Below are positions 5,528 through 7,468 of a stretch of DNA of 7,468 bases, piece by piece. The first letter of the stretch is position 1. The number at the start of each line of letters is the position of its first letter. The position numbers and the translations under genes are program-made. This stretch comes from an uncultured Collinsella sp. (lineage in GTDB: Bacteria > Actinomycetota > Coriobacteriia > Coriobacteriales > Coriobacteriaceae): NCBI GenBank assembly GCA_958421035.1, contig CATZKS010000106.1, positions 1-7,468 on the forward strand, written 5' to 3'. Below the pieces are notes generated by a model. The model worked only from the letters and a program-made list of their open reading frames with translations, did no database searches and had not been told where the DNA came from.

Positions 5528-6103
5528 ATGAAGCCGTTGTTGCTGCATGCGTGCTGTGCGCCGTGCTCTCTTGAGCCGGTCCGCCTGCTGCGCGAGGAAG
5601 GGTTTGAGCCCACAATCTGCTGGACAAACCCCAATATTCAGCCGCACGATGAATGGCAGCGGCGTTTGGACGAGCTGCGCCGGTGGTGTGCCGATGGCGA
5701 CATCGAGCTTATCGAGGCGGGGGAGGACCGGGAGCGCTGGGAGGCCGGCGTGGCCCCGCTGGGCGCCGATCGAGCCCGTCGCTGTCGCTCATGCTATGCC
5801 CTGCGTCTGGCCGAGGCGTGCCGTGTGGCCCAGGAGCGCGGGTTTGAGTTTGTGGGCACGACGCTCGCCGTCTCGCCGTACCAGTTGTTCGAAACCTGCA
5901 ATGATGTGTTGGAGCGTCTGGCTGCTGCCCGCGGTCTCACTCCGGTGATTCGCGATTTTCGCACGTATTACCCCGAGGCGACACGTCGTTCGCGCGAGCT
6001 GGGCATGTATCGGCAGAACTACTGCGGCTGCCGTTTCTCGGCCGTCGAGGCGGCCATGGACCGCGCCCGCATCCGCGACGAGCGCAAAGCCGCCAAAAAG
6101 TAG
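5528..6103 (+). CDS. queH: Epoxyqueuosine reductase QueH
   Basis: A 191-residue cytosolic iron-sulfur enzyme that reduces epoxyqueuosine to queuosine in tRNA, replacing the unrelated cobalamin-dependent QueG. The family's cysteines are all present: HACCAPCS (7-14, with the adjacent pair C9-C10 and C13), RRCRSCY (84-90, C86 and C89) and YRQNYCGC (161-168, C166 and C168). NPNIQP (34-39) and FVGTTLAVSPYQ (108-119) are further QueH signatures. The length is usual for the family. A longer open frame begins at 5351 but lies inside the DUF3267 gene, and the first six bases of ATGTCGATG (5522-5530) would leave no Shine-Dalgarno spacing, so the start is put at 5528. It lies 10 bases after the DUF3267 stop. 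queA, which makes its substrate, follows 64 bases later. Confidence 0.92.
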   Translation: MKPLLLHACCAPCSLEPVRLLREEGFEPTICWTNPNIQPHDEWQRRLDELRRWCADGDIELIEAGEDRERWEAGVAPLGADRARRCRSCYALRLAEACRVAQERGFEFVGTTLAVSPYQLFETCNDVLERLAAARGLTPVIRDFRTYYPEATRRSRELGMYRQNYCGCRFSAVEAAMDRARIRDERKAAKK

Positions 6104-6131
6104 TTCACTTGGGACGTCAGCCTGCTAGGAT
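6104..6131 (+). promoter_or_regulatory. Promoter of queA
   Basis: TTCACT (6104-6109, 4 of 6 to TTGACA), a 16-base spacer and TAGGAT (6126-6131), which is extended by TGC just upstream, form the most complete promoter in the window. It begins on the base after the queH stop. Transcription would start near 6139 and give a leader of about 30 bases. queA may also be reached by readthrough from queH, since no terminator lies between. Confidence 0.55.
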
Positions 6132-6153
6132 GTAGAGCGGACTTTAGCTATAT

Positions 6154-6159
6154 AAGGAG
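6154..6159 (+). promoter_or_regulatory. Ribosome binding site selecting the GTG start of queA
   Basis: AAGGAG lies 8 bases before GTG (6168-6170) and 14 bases before the in-frame ATG (6174-6176). The spacing favours the GTG start. Confidence 0.7.
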
Positions 6160-6167
6160 AATCCGAC

Positions 6168-7385
6168 GTGTCTATGCGTACCGATGATTTTGACTATAAC
6201 CTGCCCGAAGAGCTCATCGCCCAGGCGCCTGCCGAGCCGCGCGACTCCTGCCGCCTGCTGGTGGTTGATCGCAAAGGCTCCGAGACAGGAACGCCGTTAG
6301 GGCATGGCGGCACCGTCGAGCACCGCATCTTCCGTGACATCATCGACTATATCGAGCCGGGCGACGTGCTCGTCATCAACCAGACGCGCGTGATGCCGGC
6401 CCGTCTTATCGGTCGCAAGACGGGCTCGGGCGGCGTGGTCGAGACGTTGCTGCTCAAGCGCCGCGAGGATGTTGACCCGCTGGGCCATGTTTGGGAGTGC
6501 TTGGTCAAGCCGGGTAAGCGCCTGAAGCCCGGTGCTCAGATTGAGTATCGCGCCGGTGGCGCTCATGCGCCCGAGGGGGCTCCCGTGGTGCTGACGGCCG
6601 AGGTCGTCGACTTTGTCACCGATAGTCGCGGCGGCCGCCTGGTGCGTTTTGAGCCGGCCGGTTGCAATGCCGCCGGCGAGCCGCGCACGCTTGACGAGGC
6701 CATCCATGCTGCCGGTCACGTGCCGCTGCCGCCCTACATTACCGATTACGAGGGCGATCCCGAGAAATATCAGACCGTGTACGCCATGAAGGAGGAGCAC
6801 TCGGCTGCCGCTCCCACGGCGGGCCTGCATTTTACTCCTGAGCTCATGGCCGCTATCGAGGCCAAGGGTGCCAAGTTTGCCGCCGTCGAGCTCGAGGTGG
6901 GCATCGATACCTTCCGCTTGGTGGAGGAGGACGACCCCACGCAGCACGTCATGCACACCGAGCGCTACCACGTGTCGCAGGAGGTTGTCGACGCCGTGCA
7001 TAAGGCCAAGGCCGAGGGTCATCGTGTGATCGCCGTCGGCACTACCGCGGTGCGCTCGCTCGAGAGCGCGTTTGACACGGACGCGCCGGTGTCCGATCCG
7101 GCCGTGACGGCGCGCTATTTTGAAGGCCGCGAGGACGGGGCCGATACGCTTGGCCGCGGTGACATCGTGGTGCGCGAGAACGCCACGACGCAGCTTTACC
7201 TCATGCCCGGCTCGACCTATCACGTGGTCGACGCGCTGATCACGAACTTCCATGTGCCGCGCTCCACGCTCATGATGCTCGTGAGCGCGCTTGCCACCCG
7301 CGACCAGATCATGGATGCCTACGCCGCTGCCATCGAAGAACGTTATCGCTTCTTCAGCTTTGGCGACGCGATGCTCATTTGTTAG
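6168..7385 (+). CDS. queA: S-adenosylmethionine:tRNA ribosyltransferase-isomerase QueA
   Basis: A 405-residue cytosolic enzyme that moves and isomerises the ribosyl group of SAM onto preQ1 at position 34 of tRNA, producing epoxyqueuosine. Family blocks appear in order: DFDYNLPEELIAQAPAEPRDSCRLL (7-31), DVLVINQTRVMPARLIGRK (66-84), GHVPLPPYI (183-191), AAAPTAGLHF (213-222), RVIAVGTTAVRSLES (286-300), TNFHVPRSTLMMLVSA (359-374) and YRFFSFGDAMLI (393-404). It is longer than E. coli QueA because of inserts at about 36-50, 130-138 and 303-330. The usual LHVGAGTF block reads LEVGIDTF (242-249), with Glu in the histidine position. It begins with GTG, chosen on ribosome binding site spacing, and ends just after GDAMLIC. 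The next gene upstream is queH, the following step of the pathway. The TAG stop forms the first three bases of a long palindrome. Confidence 0.95.
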   Translation: MSMRTDDFDYNLPEELIAQAPAEPRDSCRLLVVDRKGSETGTPLGHGGTVEHRIFRDIIDYIEPGDVLVINQTRVMPARLIGRKTGSGGVVETLLLKRREDVDPLGHVWECLVKPGKRLKPGAQIEYRAGGAHAPEGAPVVLTAEVVDFVTDSRGGRLVRFEPAGCNAAGEPRTLDEAIHAAGHVPLPPYITDYEGDPEKYQTVYAMKEEHSAAAPTAGLHFTPELMAAIEAKGAKFAAVELEVGIDTFRLVEEDDPTQHVMHTERYHVSQEVVDAVHKAKAEGHRVIAVGTTAVRSLESAFDTDAPVSDPAVTARYFEGREDGADTLGRGDIVVRENATTQLYLMPGSTYHVVDALITNFHVPRSTLMMLVSALATRDQIMDAYAAAIEERYRFFSFGDAMLIC

Positions 7386-7413
7386 TTACGCGGTTCTACG
7401 AACCGCGTAACTA
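7383..7413. repeat. Perfect 14-bp palindrome at the queA stop
   Basis: TAGTTACGCGGTTC (7383-7396) and GAACCGCGTAACTA (7400-7413) are exact inverse complements around the 3-base loop TAC. The left arm starts with the queA stop codon. The RNA hairpin would be very stable and could end or protect the queA message. It lacks a T-tract on either strand, so it is not a standard intrinsic terminator. Its symmetry also fits a repetitive extragenic palindrome. No second copy exists in this window. Confidence 0.7.
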
Positions 7414-7468
7414 CTCGACGCTGCGCGGGCCGCATTTGGACAATCTGACGTTCAACTTCAAGGGCGCG
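7414..7468. other. Right-edge sequence after the palindrome, unassigned
   Basis: These 55 bases hold no start codon with a ribosome binding site and no T-run. One plus-strand frame (register of 7412) stays open through them to the end of the window, reading YSTLRGPHLDNLTFNFKGA. The stretch is too short to call coding. It may be the continuation of a repeat element that begins with the palindrome. Confidence 0.3.

Noticed and set aside
6297..7253. 318-codon open frame on the minus strand inside queA.
   Set aside because: It is a shadow of the queA codons, with no family motif and no start signal.

Overview
The window is GC-rich, gene-dense bacterial chromosome. No plasmid, phage, IS or CRISPR signature is visible. 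The mix of genes points to an actinobacterium of the Coriobacteriia, most like a gut Collinsella: an unusual methionyl-tRNA synthetase with a KASSS loop, a QueH-type epoxyqueuosine reductase, GC-rich coding with start codons that lack Shine-Dalgarno sites, and extended -10 promoters of the form GCTAT(C/T)(C/T)T. That assignment is inference from family and sequence style, not from a marker gene.

Layout. (1) 47-1141, minus strand: a TIM-barrel-like protein of the type often annotated simply as 'hydrolase', with long extra N- and C-terminal tails. It appears to be read from a leaderless promoter. (2) 1333-1503, plus strand: a 56-residue single-pass membrane protein with a strong ribosome binding site. 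(3) 1528-2631 and 2668-4818, minus strand, transcribed metG then rRNA methyltransferase: a divergent methionyl-tRNA synthetase followed after 36 bases by an RsmB/RsmF (NOL1/NOP2/sun) family m5C methyltransferase. (4) 4951-5517 and 5528-6103, plus strand: a DUF3267 membrane zincin-like protein closely coupled to queH. (5) 6168-7385, plus strand: queA with its own promoter. (6) 7383-7413: a perfect 14-bp palindrome whose left arm begins with the queA stop codon, followed by 55 bases that look unlike a normal terminator.

Functionally, most of the window serves translation. MetG charges tRNA-Met, and the NOL1/NOP2/sun protein methylates cytosine in rRNA (or possibly tRNA). QueA and QueH carry out the last two steps of queuosine formation at position 34 of tRNAs with GUN anticodons: QueA converts preQ1-tRNA to epoxyqueuosine-tRNA, and QueH reduces that to queuosine-tRNA. 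The metG and DUF3267-queH units diverge from a shared 132-base promoter region (4819-4950).

The points most worth a second look are: the MetRS signature loop that lacks the usual second lysine; two genes whose starts are fixed by in-frame stops and sit 8-9 bases after a -10 hexamer (predicted leaderless mRNAs); an 11-bp-spaced direct repeat over the -35 position of the first gene; the DUF3267-queH coupling; and the stop-codon palindrome at the right edge. I did not find a clearly novel multi-gene system.
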